Shown here: piece after piece, positions 50,011 to 59,449 of the stretch | How positions within the stretch are numbered: the first letter of the stretch is position 1 | Layout: every line of letters starts with the position of its first letter | Origin: Streptomyces sp. HUAS ZL42 | Lineage (GTDB): Bacteria > Actinomycetota > Actinomycetes > Streptomycetales > Streptomycetaceae | Direction: 5' to 3' | NCBI RefSeq assembly: GCF_040782645.1 | Contig: NZ_CP160403.1 | Coordinates: forward strand, 4,747,001 to 4,811,000 | Length of the DNA stretch: 64,000 nucleotides | Notes under the pieces: generated by a model | Database searches by the model: none | The model's input: the letters and a program-made list of their open reading frames with translations, nothing else | What the model was told of the DNA's origin: nothing | Program-made: the position numbers and the translations under genes

Positions 50011-51774
50011 TTACTTCGGCTGCGGCTTCCGCACCGACAGGTGCAGCTCCTTCAGCCGCGCCTCCTCCAGCTCCGTCGGAGCGCCCATCATCAGGTCCTG
50101 GGCGTTGCCGTTGAGCGGGAAGGCGATCGTCTCGCGGATGTTGGGCTCGTCCGCGAGGAGCATCACGATGCGGTCGACACCGGGCGCGATACCACCGTGC
50201 GGCGGGGCGCCGAAGCGGAAGGCGCGCAGCATGCCGGCGAACTTCTCCTCGACGGTCGCCCGGTCGTAGCCCGCGATCTCGAAGGCCTTGAGCATGATCT
50301 CCGGCTCGTGGTTCCGGATCGCGCCGGAGGACAGCTCGACACCGTTGCAGACGATGTCGTACTGCCAGCCCAGGATGTCCAGCGGGTCCTGGGTCTCAAG
50401 GGCCTCCAGACCGCCCTGCGGCATGGAGAACGGGTTGTGCGAGAAGTCGATCGCGCCGGTCTCCTCGTCCTTCTCGTACATCGGGAAGTCGACGATCCAG
50501 CAGAAGCGGAACACGCCCTCCTCGAAGTGGCCGGCGCGCTTCGCGGCCTCGACCCGCACCGCACCCATGACCTTCGAGACCTCGTCGAACTCGCCCGCGC
50601 CGAAGAACACGGCGTGCCCGGCTGCCAGCGACAGGCGCTTGGTCAGCTCGGCGACGTTCTCCTCGGTCAGGAACTTCGCGATCGGTCCGGTCAGCGAGCC
50701 GTCCTCGGCGACCCGGACCCACGCCAGGCCCTTCGCGCCCAGCGACACCGCGAACTCGCCGAGCTGGTCGAAGAACTTGCGCGGCTGCGACGCGACGTCC
50801 GGCACCGGCAGCGCCCGCACGTGCTTGCCCGCGAACGCCTTGAACTCGGAGCCCTCGAAGACGTCCGTGATGTCCACCAGCTCCAGCTGGGCGCGCAGGT
50901 CCGGCTTGTCGGAGCCGTACTTCAGCATCGCCTCGCGGAACGGGATCCGCGGGAACGGGGACGTGACATGACGGCCGTTGCCGAACTCCTCGAACAGTTC
51001 GGTCATCAGCGTCTCGACCGGCTGGAAGACGTCCTCCTGCTCGACGAAGGACATCTCGATGTCGAGCTGGTAGAACTCGCCGGGCGAGCGGTCCGCGCGC
51101 GCGTCCTCGTCGCGGAAGCAGGGCGCGATCTGGAAGTAGCGGTCGAAGCCGGAGATCATCAGCAGCTGCTTGAACTGCTGAGGGGCCTGCGGCAGGGCGT
51201 AGAACTTGCCCGGGTTCAGACGGGAGGGGACCACGAAGTCGCGGGCGCCCTCCGGGGAGGTGGCGGACAGGATCGGCGTCGCCATCTCGTTGAAGCCCAG
51301 CGCCGTCATCTTGTGGCGGATCGCCGAGATGACCGCCGTACGCAGCAGGATGTTGCGGTGCATGCGCTCGCGGCGCAGGTCCAGGAAGCGGTACTCCAGG
51401 CGCCGCTCCTCGTTGACCCCGTCCTCGGTGTTGATCGTGAAGGGGAGCGGCGCGGCCGCGCCCAGCACCTCGACCTCGCCGACCTCGATCTCGATCTCGC
51501 CGGTGGGCAGGTCCGGGTTGATGTTCTCCGTGCCGCGGGAGACGACCTGGCCGTCGACGCGGACCACCGTCTCCTTGGAGAGCTTGTCCAGGGTCTCGTA
51601 CGCCGTCGTGCCCGGGCGGGCGACGAGCTGCGTGATGCCGTAGTGGTCGCGCAGATCGATGAAGAGGATGCCGCCCAGGTCGCGCCGATTGTGCAGCCAG
51701 CCACTCAGCCGGACGTCGGTGCCGACGTCAGAGGCGCGGAGCTCGCCGCAGGTGTGGGACCTGTACCGATGCAT
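50011..51774 (-). CDS. aspS: Aspartyl-tRNA synthetase
   Basis: A 587-aa class II synthetase of the bacterial type, with the N-terminal OB-fold ([38 protein letters not shown]), motif 2 ([31 protein letters not shown]), the GAD insertion domain, and motif 3 ([27 protein letters not shown]). Its Asp/Asn specificity cannot be decided here; actinobacteria often use a non-discriminating enzyme with GatCAB. Housekeeping. Confidence 0.96.
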   Translation of the reverse strand: MHRYRSHTCGELRASDVGTDVRLSGWLHNRRDLGGILFIDLRDHYGITQLVARPGTTAYETLDKLSKETVVRVDGQVVSRGTENINPDLPTGEIEIEVGEVEVLGAAAPLPFTINTEDGVNEERRLEYRFLDLRRERMHRNILLRTAVISAIRHKMTALGFNEMATPILSATSPEGARDFVVPSRLNPGKFYALPQAPQQFKQLLMISGFDRYFQIAPCFRDEDARADRSPGEFYQLDIEMSFVEQEDVFQPVETLMTELFEEFGNGRHVTSPFPRIPFREAMLKYGSDKPDLRAQLELVDITDVFEGSEFKAFAGKHVRALPVPDVASQPRKFFDQLGEFAVSLGAKGLAWVRVAEDGSLTGPIAKFLTEENVAELTKRLSLAAGHAVFFGAGEFDEVSKVMGAVRVEAAKRAGHFEEGVFRFCWIVDFPMYEKDEETGAIDFSHNPFSMPQGGLEALETQDPLDILGWQYDIVCNGVELSSGAIRNHEPEIMLKAFEIAGYDRATVEEKFAGMLRAFRFGAPPHGGIAPGVDRIVMLLADEPNIRETIAFPLNGNAQDLMMGAPTELEEARLKELHLSVRKPQPK

Positions 51775-51808
51775 CGTCGTTCATCCAGTCTTCGCGGATC
51801 GGGGCGTT

Positions 51809-51822
51809 GTTTCACGTGAAAC
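51809..51822. other. parS site (ParB-binding sequence)
   Basis: GTTTCACGTGAAAC is a perfect 14-base palindrome identical to the Streptomyces parS consensus, in the 177-base gap between aspS and the RsbU-type gene. ParB loads here, and clusters of such sites surround oriC, so the window should lie in the origin-proximal chromosome. Confidence 0.9.
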
Positions 51823-51951
51823 TCCCCCAAGGGTACCGGGCACCCCAAGATCGGCTCCCCACCATTACGGGCGGCCACGGCCCGACCGACGACACCCTCC
51901 GTCGTGCACTATCGGTGGCATCCCTCGATCTCCTGTTCTTAAAGTGGGGCA

Positions 51952-54105
51952 ATGCGCACTGGCGAGCATCTGCCCGCCGTGGGGGAGGTCCTCGCCACCC
52001 TCGCGACGGGCGTCTGGCACTGGGACACCGCCACCGAGCTGGTCACTGTCGACGCCGAGGCGGCTCGACTGCTCGGCCTGCCCGCGAAGGAGACGGCTCT
52101 GACACAGGCCCAGGCACGGGCCCGCCTGCACCCCGTCGACTGGAACGAGATCACCGGAGTGATCCAGCTCGCCGTCGCCGAGGGCACCCTCGCCGAGGTG
52201 CGGGTGCGGATCATGGACGACCAGGGGCGGATCGTGCGGGTCGCGCGCAGCCGGTCCAAGCCGGCCTTCGATCCCGTGACCAAGACGTACGAGGTGATCG
52301 GCACCCTCCAGGAGGTCACCGAGCCGTCGCCGGGAACCCCGGCGGGCCGCAGCGCGGTCACCGGCGACTGGCGGCGCTCCCGGGAGGCGTTCCTGCTGGA
52401 CGCGGGCCGGGCACTGGCGGAGGCACGGTCCACGGCGGAGGTGCTGCGGGTCGCGGCAGGCCTCGCGATGCCGGGCTTCTCACCGGACGGGCTCGCGGTC
52501 TTCGGGGTGGAGGGCGACCGGCTGACGGTCATAGGCCACCACGGGCAGCAGCCGGGCGACGAGGGTCCCTTCACACACATGTCCCTGGCGACCGACTATC
52601 CGGCCGCCGAGGTCGTCCGCACCGGCCGGGCCGTCTATCTCCCCTCGCCCGACCAGTACAAGGCCCGCTACCCCCTCACCTGGCCCCTTGCGGCGCACTT
52701 CGGCCGGCAGTCCTGGGCCTTCCTGCCGCTGACCGTGGCCGGACGCACGATCGGCGCGTGGATGGCGGCCTTCGCCTACCCGGTGACGTTCAACCCGGAC
52801 GAGCGCTCCGTGCTGACGACCGTCGCCCGCATGCTCGCGCAGGCCCTGTCGCGGGCCGAGGCCGCCGAGTCGGCGCGCGAGCTCACCGACGGGCTGCAGC
52901 GCTCGATGCTCCCCACTCTCGGCCCCGAGATACCGGGCATGAGCATCGCCGCCCGCTACATACCGACCGGCGGCGGGCTCCAGGTCGGCGGCGACTGGTA
53001 CGACATGATCCCGCTGCCTGGGGGCACCTCCCGAACGGAGTTTGGGGGAGGACGGTTCGCCCTGGTCATCGGCGACGTGCAGGGGCACGACGTGCGGGCG
53101 GCGGGCCTGATGGGCCAGCTGCGCATCGCCCTGCGGGCATACGCCGCCGAGGGCCACCGGCCCGACGCGGTGCTCTCCCGCGCCTCCCGCTTCTTCTACG
53201 GCCTCACACACTCCGACGACGGCAAGGGTCCGGCCGACCTGCGCTTCGCGACCTGTCTGTACGTCGAGGTAGACCCGGTGACCGGGGTCCTGGAGGCCGC
53301 TCGGGCCGGCCATCTGGACCCGGTGATCCGCATGGCGGACGGGACGGTGCTCGTCCGGGCCACGGACGGCGGCCTGCCCCTGGGCATCGACCCGGACGGC
53401 GACTACCCCACCACCCGGCTCGCCCTGGAACCCGGCGAGTCCATGATGATCTGCACCGACGGCCTCCTCGAGACCGGCGGCCACGACATCGACACCGGGT
53501 GGAAACGCATCCGCATGATCCTCGAGGAGCACGACGGCGACCTGGAAGGGCTCGCCGACGCGCTTGTCCAGGCGGTGCACGGCCCCTCCTCGCACCACAC
53601 CACCGGCCCCCTGGCCGACCGCCGCGAGGACGACATCGCGGTGCTGCTGCTGGGCCGGCAGGGGGAGGGCTGCGGGTGCGGGGACACCGTGTCCGTACGG
53701 CCCACGGTGCGGCGCACGATGCTGACCGTCGCGCAGGTCGAGCACGAGCGGGTCTCCGTGGCCCGGCAGCAACTGCGCGAACTGCTGCACGACTGGGCCA
53801 GCGAGGACCAGCTCGACTCGGCGGTGCTCCTGGTCTCCGAGATGCTCACCAACGTCCTCGTGCACACCGACGCCGACGCCCTCCTGGTCGCCGAGGTGAC
53901 CGGCGCACCCGGCGAGCGCCGGATGAGGGTCGAGGTCACCGACACCAGCGACGACCTCCCGCACAAGCGCAGCCCGGGGGAACTGGCCTCGTCGGGCCGC
54001 GGCCTCGTACTCGTCGAACTCCTCGCGGACGCATGGGGGGTGGCGCCGCGCGGGGAGGGCAAGAGCATCTGGTTCGAGCTCTTCGAGAGGAACGGATCCG
54101 AGTAA
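51952..54105 (+). CDS. PAS-GAF-PP2C-HATPase stress-signalling phosphatase (RsbU type)
   Basis: A 717-aa multidomain regulator. A PAS domain (residues 10-120) and a GAF domain (about 140-310) sense input; the PP2C/SpoIIE phosphatase domain (about 320-560) has QVGGDWYDM, ALVIGDVQGHDVRAAGLMGQ and DREDDIAVLLL metal sites; an anti-sigma-factor-type HATPase (about 580-715) has LVSEMLTNVLVHT and SSGRGLVLVELLADAWG. So it can both phosphorylate and dephosphorylate anti-sigma antagonists. Between residues 357 and 366 (GGTSRTEFGGG) is an in-frame insertion of a palindromic mini-repeat (see separate entry). Confidence 0.9.
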   Translation: MRTGEHLPAVGEVLATLATGVWHWDTATELVTVDAEAARLLGLPAKETALTQAQARARLHPVDWNEITGVIQLAVAEGTLAEVRVRIMDDQGRIVRVARSRSKPAFDPVTKTYEVIGTLQEVTEPSPGTPAGRSAVTGDWRRSREAFLLDAGRALAEARSTAEVLRVAAGLAMPGFSPDGLAVFGVEGDRLTVIGHHGQQPGDEGPFTHMSLATDYPAAEVVRTGRAVYLPSPDQYKARYPLTWPLAAHFGRQSWAFLPLTVAGRTIGAWMAAFAYPVTFNPDERSVLTTVARMLAQALSRAEAAESARELTDGLQRSMLPTLGPEIPGMSIAARYIPTGGGLQVGGDWYDMIPLPGGTSRTEFGGGRFALVIGDVQGHDVRAAGLMGQLRIALRAYAAEGHRPDAVLSRASRFFYGLTHSDDGKGPADLRFATCLYVEVDPVTGVLEAARAGHLDPVIRMADGTVLVRATDGGLPLGIDPDGDYPTTRLALEPGESMMICTDGLLETGGHDIDTGWKRIRMILEEHDGDLEGLADALVQAVHGPSSHHTTGPLADRREDDIAVLLLGRQGEGCGCGDTVSVRPTVRRTMLTVAQVEHERVSVARQQLRELLHDWASEDQLDSAVLLVSEMLTNVLVHTDADALLVAEVTGAPGERRMRVEVTDTSDDLPHKRSPGELASSGRGLVLVELLADAWGVAPRGEGKSIWFELFERNGSE
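53017..53053 (+). repeat. Streptomyces palindromic mini-repeat inserted in frame
   Basis: The DNA GGGGGCACCTCCCGAACG followed by GAGTTTGGGGGAGG has the CACCTCCC...GGGGGAGG outline of a repeat common in Streptomyces genomes. It adds about 9-10 residues to a loop of the PP2C domain without breaking the frame. Other proteins of the family read straight from PLPGG to RFALVIGDVQG. Confidence 0.7.
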
Positions 54106-54271
54106 GCAGCCGGATTTTCCGCCAGAATCCATATTCCGCCTTTCAGGTACTTCTTGATCAAGAGCTCTCTTTTCTCCCAGGCAATTCCCTACCCTGCTCC
54201 CAGGATGTCCGCAGGATTCCCCCGATGCGCGGCTGCCGTGCAACCGCGCACACTCGAAATGAGGACCTGCT

Positions 54272-55870
54272 TTGGCATCCAGAAGGAGAACTCGTCTGGT
54301 TCTGCCTGCCCTGCTGGCAGCACTGGCGCTGAGTTCCGGCCTGGCGCAGTCGGCGGTCGGTGCTCCGGCGCACCAGGGCGACCCCCCGTCCGCCATCGTG
54401 GCGAATGACCACATCAGCGCGTCCACCGCGAAAGTCGTGACCCCCAGCGGTCAGGCCGCGCCCGACAGGGAGACTCCGGTGCCCCCGCCGCGGCTCACCG
54501 CCACCTCCAAGCAGTTGCAGGAGTCGCAGGCGCTCAGGCCTCCCAAGCGCCCTGACGTCAAGGGGCGGTCTGCTGCCCTTGCCCCGCCCGCGATCCAGGC
54601 CAACTTCGAGGGGCTGAACCAGGGCACCTCCACCCTGCGGCCACCGGACACCCACGGCGCGGCGGGACTCAACCACTTCGTGGAGGTCACTAACGGCCGT
54701 GGCGTCGGGGTGTTCCGCAAGTCGGACGGCGCGTTGGTGAAGAACGTGTCGTTCGCCAGCTTCTTCGGCTACACAGCACAGACGATCTTCGACCCGCGGG
54801 TCGTCTACGACAAGAAGTGGAACCGCTGGGTCATCGTCGCCGAGGCGTTCCAGGAGAGCTCCACCGTCCAGAACGTCTTCGTCGCGGTGTCCACGACCTC
54901 CGACCCCACCGGCTCCTTCTTCGTCTACCGGTTCGACGCACCGGAACCCGCGGGTGATTTCTTCGACTACCCGCAGCTCGGTCTCGACCAGGACGCCGTG
55001 ATCGTCACAGCCAACATCTTCACGGGGAACACGTACGTCCGCTCCCGGGTGTTCGGCATCTCCAAGTCGGACATCTACAACGGACGCGGTTTCAGTGTCC
55101 CGTACATCAACCTTGGTGCGTACGGCACCGTGGCACCCCCGATCGTCGAGGACAACAACGCGAACGACTTCCTCGTCGCGGCCAACGCCGGCACGCCCAG
55201 CACACTGAAGCTGTTCCGTGCCACCGGCTTCGGCCGGAGCAACGCGACCGTCTTCTCCCCCGTCAACGTCCCCGTCGGGACGTGGGGTGTGCCGCCGGAC
55301 GCCCGTCAGCCGGGAACCACGGACCGTCTCGACAGCCTGGACGGCCGTTTCCAGAACGCCAGCACGCAGATCGGCAACCGGCTGCTCAACGTCCACACCA
55401 TCAACGCGGGCGGCTTCGCCACCCCGCGCTGGTACTCGATCAACACCAGCACCAACGCGGTCTCCGAGAGCGGAGTGTTCTTCGAGGCTTCGGACTCGGA
55501 CGACTTCAACCCCTCGATCGTCGGTTCAGGCGTCGGTGCCCCCTCAGGGAACCCCATCGGAAGGATGTTCTTCACCTGGTCCTCGACCGACGCGGTCGGG
55601 ACGGGTCAGCACCAGGCCCGGGTCAAGGGCAGTGGTCGCCTGGCCACGGACCCCGCCAACCTCACGGGTGGCACGACCTTCACCACTGCAACGGTCGCGT
55701 ACAACCCGTCGTCCAGCACCGTCGAGCGCTGGGGCGACTACTCCGCGGTCACGATCGATCCGGTCGCGTCCGGCACCTGCGCCGTCGGCCAGCGCGCCTG
55801 GATCGTGAACGAGCGGCAGACCAGCTCCACCCTGTGGGGTTCGAGGTTCGGACGGCTCGGCTTCTGCTGA
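54272..55870 (+). CDS. Large secreted protein of unknown function
   Basis: A 532-aa protein with a clear signal peptide (MASRRRTRLVLPALLAALALSSGLAQSAVGA, cleavage near residue 31) and a Pro-rich linker to about residue 105. The remaining body is beta-strand-rich with repeated Trp/Asp/Gly turns (FDPRVVYDKKWNRWVIVAEAF, DFFDYPQLGLDQDAVIVTAN, NRLLNVHTINAGG, VERWGDYSAVTIDP), reminiscent of a beta-propeller. No catalytic signature stands out. TTG 54272 follows GAGGA. Probably extracellular. Confidence 0.75.
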   Translation: MASRRRTRLVLPALLAALALSSGLAQSAVGAPAHQGDPPSAIVANDHISASTAKVVTPSGQAAPDRETPVPPPRLTATSKQLQESQALRPPKRPDVKGRSAALAPPAIQANFEGLNQGTSTLRPPDTHGAAGLNHFVEVTNGRGVGVFRKSDGALVKNVSFASFFGYTAQTIFDPRVVYDKKWNRWVIVAEAFQESSTVQNVFVAVSTTSDPTGSFFVYRFDAPEPAGDFFDYPQLGLDQDAVIVTANIFTGNTYVRSRVFGISKSDIYNGRGFSVPYINLGAYGTVAPPIVEDNNANDFLVAANAGTPSTLKLFRATGFGRSNATVFSPVNVPVGTWGVPPDARQPGTTDRLDSLDGRFQNASTQIGNRLLNVHTINAGGFATPRWYSINTSTNAVSESGVFFEASDSDDFNPSIVGSGVGAPSGNPIGRMFFTWSSTDAVGTGQHQARVKGSGRLATDPANLTGGTTFTTATVAYNPSSSTVERWGDYSAVTIDPVASGTCAVGQRAWIVNERQTSSTLWGSRFGRLGFC

Positions 55871-55965
55871 CCGCCGACTCCCTCCGCTGACCAGCACGTC
55901 TACGGTGGAGGGAAACAGGGTCCGGGTGGACGGCTTGGCCACCCGGACCCGAAGGGGTGAGTGCC

Positions 55966-56436
55966 ATGCCGGAGCTGTCCTACCAGCCTCTTCACCGCCC
56001 CGCCCCGCGGGGAAGGCCTGCACGGCAGCGCCGCGCGGCAGCAGCGGCCCCGCTGGTCCTCCTGATCCTGCTCGTCACCGCGTGCCAGGGGTCACTCGGC
56101 CCCGAGTCCAGCACCTCCGCGACGCCGCAGTCCGGGGTGAAGGGTGTCGTCGTCGTGTATCCCACCTGCCCTGTCGAGGGCCTTCCGGCCGACGACGGCC
56201 AGTCCTGCGAGCCGGTCCCCACCCGGGCGGCCGTGCAGGCTTACGGCGCCTCCGGCAGCGTGGTGGCGACCGAGCGCAGTGGTCATGACGGCAGGTTCCA
56301 ACTGGCCCTGCGGCCCGGGGCATACGTCCTGCGGGCCACGGCCGGGCCGGGCACCACATGTCATCCGATCGACGTCACCGTCTCGCCGGGCACCTTCACG
56401 GATGTGACGGTCCACTGCGACACGGGCATCCGCTGA
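55966..56436 (+). CDS. Lipoprotein with carboxypeptidase-regulatory-like fold
   Basis: A 156-aa lipoprotein. The signal ends in LVLLILLVTACQG with lipobox V-T-A-C. The mature part has three Cys and a beta-sandwich pattern (GVKGVVVVYPTCPVEG, VQAYGASGSVVATERSGHDGRFQLALRPGAYVLRATAGPG) of the CarboxypepD_reg type. ATG 55966 with AAGGGG 8 bases upstream is preferred over GTG 55957. Confidence 0.77.
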   Translation: MPELSYQPLHRPAPRGRPARQRRAAAAAPLVLLILLVTACQGSLGPESSTSATPQSGVKGVVVVYPTCPVEGLPADDGQSCEPVPTRAAVQAYGASGSVVATERSGHDGRFQLALRPGAYVLRATAGPGTTCHPIDVTVSPGTFTDVTVHCDTGIR

Positions 56437-56558
56437 CGGCCCACGGAACGCGGTGGGACTACGGGTGGTGAGGAGACCGCGTTGCCCACCGCTTCCACCC
56501 ACTCGGCGCCCACGCTCGGCTTCTCGCACATCACACGACAGCACGGACCTTCGACCGG

Positions 56559-57605
56559 CTACGAGTCCGCAGACACGTCCGCCCCGTACCGGGCACGGAA
56601 TTCGTGGAGCACCCCGAAGGCGGCCGCGGTCAGCGGCACGGCGAGCAGCATCCCCAGAATCCCCGCGACGGACGCCCCCGCCGTGATCGCGAGCATGACG
56701 ACCGCGGGGTGCATCTGCACGGTCCGGCTCTGGATCATCGGCTGCAGCACATGCCCCTCGAGGACCTGCACGGCGAGGACGATCCCGAACGTCCACAGGG
56801 CGATGACGAACCCACGGTCGGCGAGCGCGACCAGCACGGACACGGCGCCTGAGAGGAACGCGCCGAGGTAGGGGATGTAGGCGCCCACGAAGACGAGCGC
56901 GCCCAGGCCGACGGCGCCCCGGACGTCGAGGATCAGCAGGCCGACGGTGATGCAGATCGCGTCGATGAAGGCGATGAGGGTGGTCCCGCGCATGAAGCCC
57001 TCGACCGCCCGGTAGGCGCGGCGGGCCATGGCCTCCACGGTTTCGCCGGTCCCGTGCGGTGCGAGGGAGCGCAGGGCGTCGGCGGCCTTGTGCGAGTCCC
57101 GCAGGAAGAAGAAGACGAGCAGCAGCGCCAGGACGGCCATCGCGATGCTCTCGCCGACGACGCTGACCCCGCTGATGACGTTGGACGCGGCGGTGCCGCC
57201 GAACTTGCTCAGCAGCTCCTTGGAGTTGGAGGCCAGGTCGTCCAGCGAGGTCCCGGCCGCCCCGAAGTGGTCGGCCAGGCCCTCAGCCGCGTCCTTGAGC
57301 GAGGCGACGATCTGGCCTCCGGTGTCGATCAGCGCGGCGACGACGATGTAGACGGCCCCGCCGACCACCGCGACGACGGCGACGCAGGTCACGGCCGCGG
57401 CGACGGACCGCTGGACCTTCGCCCTGACCAGCCGCCGGTGGACGGGCCCGAGGAGCGCTGTCCCGAGGAGGGCGAGCAGCACCGGCGTGACGGCGGTCCG
57501 CAACTCCACGCACAGGCGGATCCCCACGAAACCGACCCCGGCCACGAGCAGCGCCACCGCACACCAGGCGGCAAGACGTCGCACGGGCTCGGGCAGCAAC
57601 TGCAC
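56559..57605 (-). CDS. AI-2E-family transporter (TqsA/PerM type)
   Basis: A 348-aa membrane protein of the UPF0118/AI-2E exporter family, with eight helices: two pairs at the N-terminus (to about 90), an extracytoplasmic helical region (95-150), and four C-terminal helices. ALLLVFFFLRDSHKAADALRS and LDVRGAVGLGALVFVGAYIPYLGAFLSGAVSVLVAL are the conserved signatures. Members export small molecules or act as Na+/H+ antiporters; the substrate is unknown here. Confidence 0.9.
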   Translation of the reverse strand: MQLLPEPVRRLAAWCAVALLVAGVGFVGIRLCVELRTAVTPVLLALLGTALLGPVHRRLVRAKVQRSVAAAVTCVAVVAVVGGAVYIVVAALIDTGGQIVASLKDAAEGLADHFGAAGTSLDDLASNSKELLSKFGGTAASNVISGVSVVGESIAMAVLALLLVFFFLRDSHKAADALRSLAPHGTGETVEAMARRAYRAVEGFMRGTTLIAFIDAICITVGLLILDVRGAVGLGALVFVGAYIPYLGAFLSGAVSVLVALADRGFVIALWTFGIVLAVQVLEGHVLQPMIQSRTVQMHPAVVMLAITAGASVAGILGMLLAVPLTAAAFGVLHEFRARYGADVSADS

Positions 57606-57693
57606 GTGTCCAGCGGATCACGCACGGGCCGCCCTGTCCTGCCCGGACGGCCCGCGAGGGTGACGGAACGTCAGCACCGTGCGGACAGGGCTG

Positions 57694-58665
57694 TCAGAGA
57701 CCGCCCTCGGACATCCCGTGCACCGCCGGGATCGTGCCCAGCCGGCCCTTCTGGAAGTCCTCGAAGGCCTGCATGAGCTCCTCCTTGGTGTTCATCACGA
57801 AGGGGCCGTAGTGGGCCATGGGCTCGCGGATGGGCTGCCCGCCGAGGAGGACGACCTCCAGGTCCGGGGTGTGCGAGTCCTGCTTCTCGTCCGCGCGGAC
57901 GGTCAGCGAGGAACCGGCACCGAAGACGGCGGTCTGCCCGAGGTGGATCGGACGCCGCTCGGTGCCGACCGCACCGCGCCCGGCGAGGACGTACGCGAGA
58001 CCGTTGAAGTCCTCGCGCCACGGCAGGGTGATCTCCGCACCCGGCGCCAGCGTGGCGTGGATCATCGTGATCGGCGTGTGCGTGATGCCGGGACCCTGGT
58101 GACCGTCCAGCTCACCGGCGATGACGCGGAGCAGCGCGCCGCCGTCGGGGGAGCTGAGCAGCTGGACGTTGCCACCGCGGATGTCCTGGTAGCGCGGGTC
58201 CATCATCTTGTCCTTGGCCGGGAGGTTCACCCACAGCTGCAGACCGTGGAAGAGACCGCCGGACATGACGAGGGACTCCGGCGGCGCCTCGATGTGCAGC
58301 AGGCCGGAGCCCGCGGTCATCCACTGGGTGTCGCCGTTGGTGATGGTGCCGCCGCCACCGTTGGAGTCCTGGTGGTCGAAGATCCCGTCGATGATGTAGG
58401 TGACGGTCTCGAAGCCCCGGTGCGGGTGCCAGGGGGTGCCCTTGGGCTCGCCCGGCGCGTACTCCACCTCGCCCATCTGGTCCATCATGATGAACGGGTC
58501 GAGGTGGCGGTAGTGGATCCCGGCGAACGCACGGCGCACCGGGAAGCCCTCGCCCTCGAAGCCGCTGGGCGCGGTCGTGACGCCGAGCACGGGACGTGCC
58601 ACGGAGTCGGCTGGCGCGGTCACGCGCGGCAGCGTCAGCGGGTTCTCGACGGTCACTGCAGGCAT
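57694..58665 (-). CDS. Pirin-family protein
   Basis: A 323-aa bicupin. The metal site is readable: HYRHLDPFIMMDQMG, PHRGFETVTYIIDGIFDHQDSNG (H-x-H, Glu and His ligands) and the RGL-x-Y-type QWMTAGSGLLHIE. Members have quercetin dioxygenase or redox-sensor activity. ATG 58665 with AAGGAGG upstream. Upstream lies an AGTT/AACT palindrome (58693-58708). Confidence 0.9.
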   Translation of the reverse strand: MPAVTVENPLTLPRVTAPADSVARPVLGVTTAPSGFEGEGFPVRRAFAGIHYRHLDPFIMMDQMGEVEYAPGEPKGTPWHPHRGFETVTYIIDGIFDHQDSNGGGGTITNGDTQWMTAGSGLLHIEAPPESLVMSGGLFHGLQLWVNLPAKDKMMDPRYQDIRGGNVQLLSSPDGGALLRVIAGELDGHQGPGITHTPITMIHATLAPGAEITLPWREDFNGLAYVLAGRGAVGTERRPIHLGQTAVFGAGSSLTVRADEKQDSHTPDLEVVLLGGQPIREPMAHYGPFVMNTKEELMQAFEDFQKGRLGTIPAVHGMSEGGL

Positions 58666-58692
58666 GTCGGTACCTCCTTGTACGGCCAGTTT

Positions 58693-58708
58693 AGTTGAGC
58701 ATTGAACT
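58693..58708. promoter_or_regulatory. Imperfect dyad in the pirin promoter
   Basis: AGTTGAGCATTGAACT is a 16-base imperfect palindrome with AGTT/AACT ends in an unusually A/T-rich promoter, 28 bases before the pirin ATG. MarR-type regulators often bind such sites and often control pirin genes. Confidence 0.45.
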
Positions 58709-58730
58709 TTCTGCCACCCTCAACAGAAGA

Positions 58731-58756
58731 AGCCCGGAGGGCATTCCCTCCGGGCT
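58731..58756. terminator. Hairpin between the SseB-like and pirin genes
   Basis: AGCCCGGAGGG (58731-58741) and its complement (58746-58756) form an 11-bp stem with a four-base loop, 36 bases past the stop of the SseB-like gene. Confidence 0.8.
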
Positions 58757-58791
58757 CCGGGTTCCGGGCTCCGCGCCCACGCACGCAAGCG

Positions 58792-59268
58792 TCAGCCGCC
58801 ATACATCCTGCGCATCGCGAACTCGACCATCTGCTCGACCGCCTTCGCGTCGAAGACCATCCGGTGCTCACCCTCCATGTCGAGGACGAAGCCGTAGCCG
58901 GTGGGCAGCAGATCGATCACCTCGGCGCCGGTGATCACGAAGTACTTGGACTCCTTGCCCGCGTACCGGCGCAGTTCCTTCAGCGAGGTGAACATCGGGA
59001 TCACCGGCTGCTGGGTGTTGTGCAGGGCGAGGAAGCCGGGGTTGTCGCCCCGCGGGCAGTACACCTTGGAGGTCGCGAAGACCTGCTGGAAGTCCTCGGC
59101 GGTCACCTGCCCGGTGGTGAAGGCGCGCACCGCGTCCGCGAGCGAGGGCGGGGACGGCTCCGGGTAGAGCGGCGGCTGCTGCCCGTACCCGCCGAGGCCG
59201 CCGGCCATCTGCTGCTGCGACGAGGCGTACTGCTGCTGTGCACCGACGTTCTGGTCATAGCCGTACAT
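58792..59268 (-). CDS. SseB-domain protein
   Basis: A 158-aa soluble protein. Residues 1-45 are a Tyr/Gln/Gly/Pro-rich low-complexity start (MYGYDQNVGAQQQYASSQQQ), and the rest is an SseB-type domain: LADAVRAFTTGQVTAEDFQQVFATSKVYCPRG, PVIPMFTSLKELRRYAG and MVFDAKAVEQMVEFAMRRMYGG. SseB domains are linked to serine sensitivity and type VII-like secretion but have no fixed reaction. ATG 59268 keeps the low-complexity start; the true start is not proven. Confidence 0.8.
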   Translation of the reverse strand: MYGYDQNVGAQQQYASSQQQMAGGLGGYGQQPPLYPEPSPPSLADAVRAFTTGQVTAEDFQQVFATSKVYCPRGDNPGFLALHNTQQPVIPMFTSLKELRRYAGKESKYFVITGAEVIDLLPTGYGFVLDMEGEHRMVFDAKAVEQMVEFAMRRMYGG

Positions 59269-59449
59269 GGGCGCAAGCGTACCGAGACGAAGGGCGCGGG
59301 CGGGGCGGTACGGCGCCTGCGCACGGTCCATGGGGAGCTCACAGGTGCCCCCCTGGCTTCGCACAGCGGGCCCCCATAGCGTCCCTCACATCAAAGAAAG
59401 CCCCACGGGACGGCAAAGCCAGGACCATCTGCCGCAAGGAGACACAGCC

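Noticed and set aside
49939..51819. 626-codon plus-strand frame opposite aspS
   Set aside because: Antisense shadow of a class II synthetase; no ribosome-binding site or domain.
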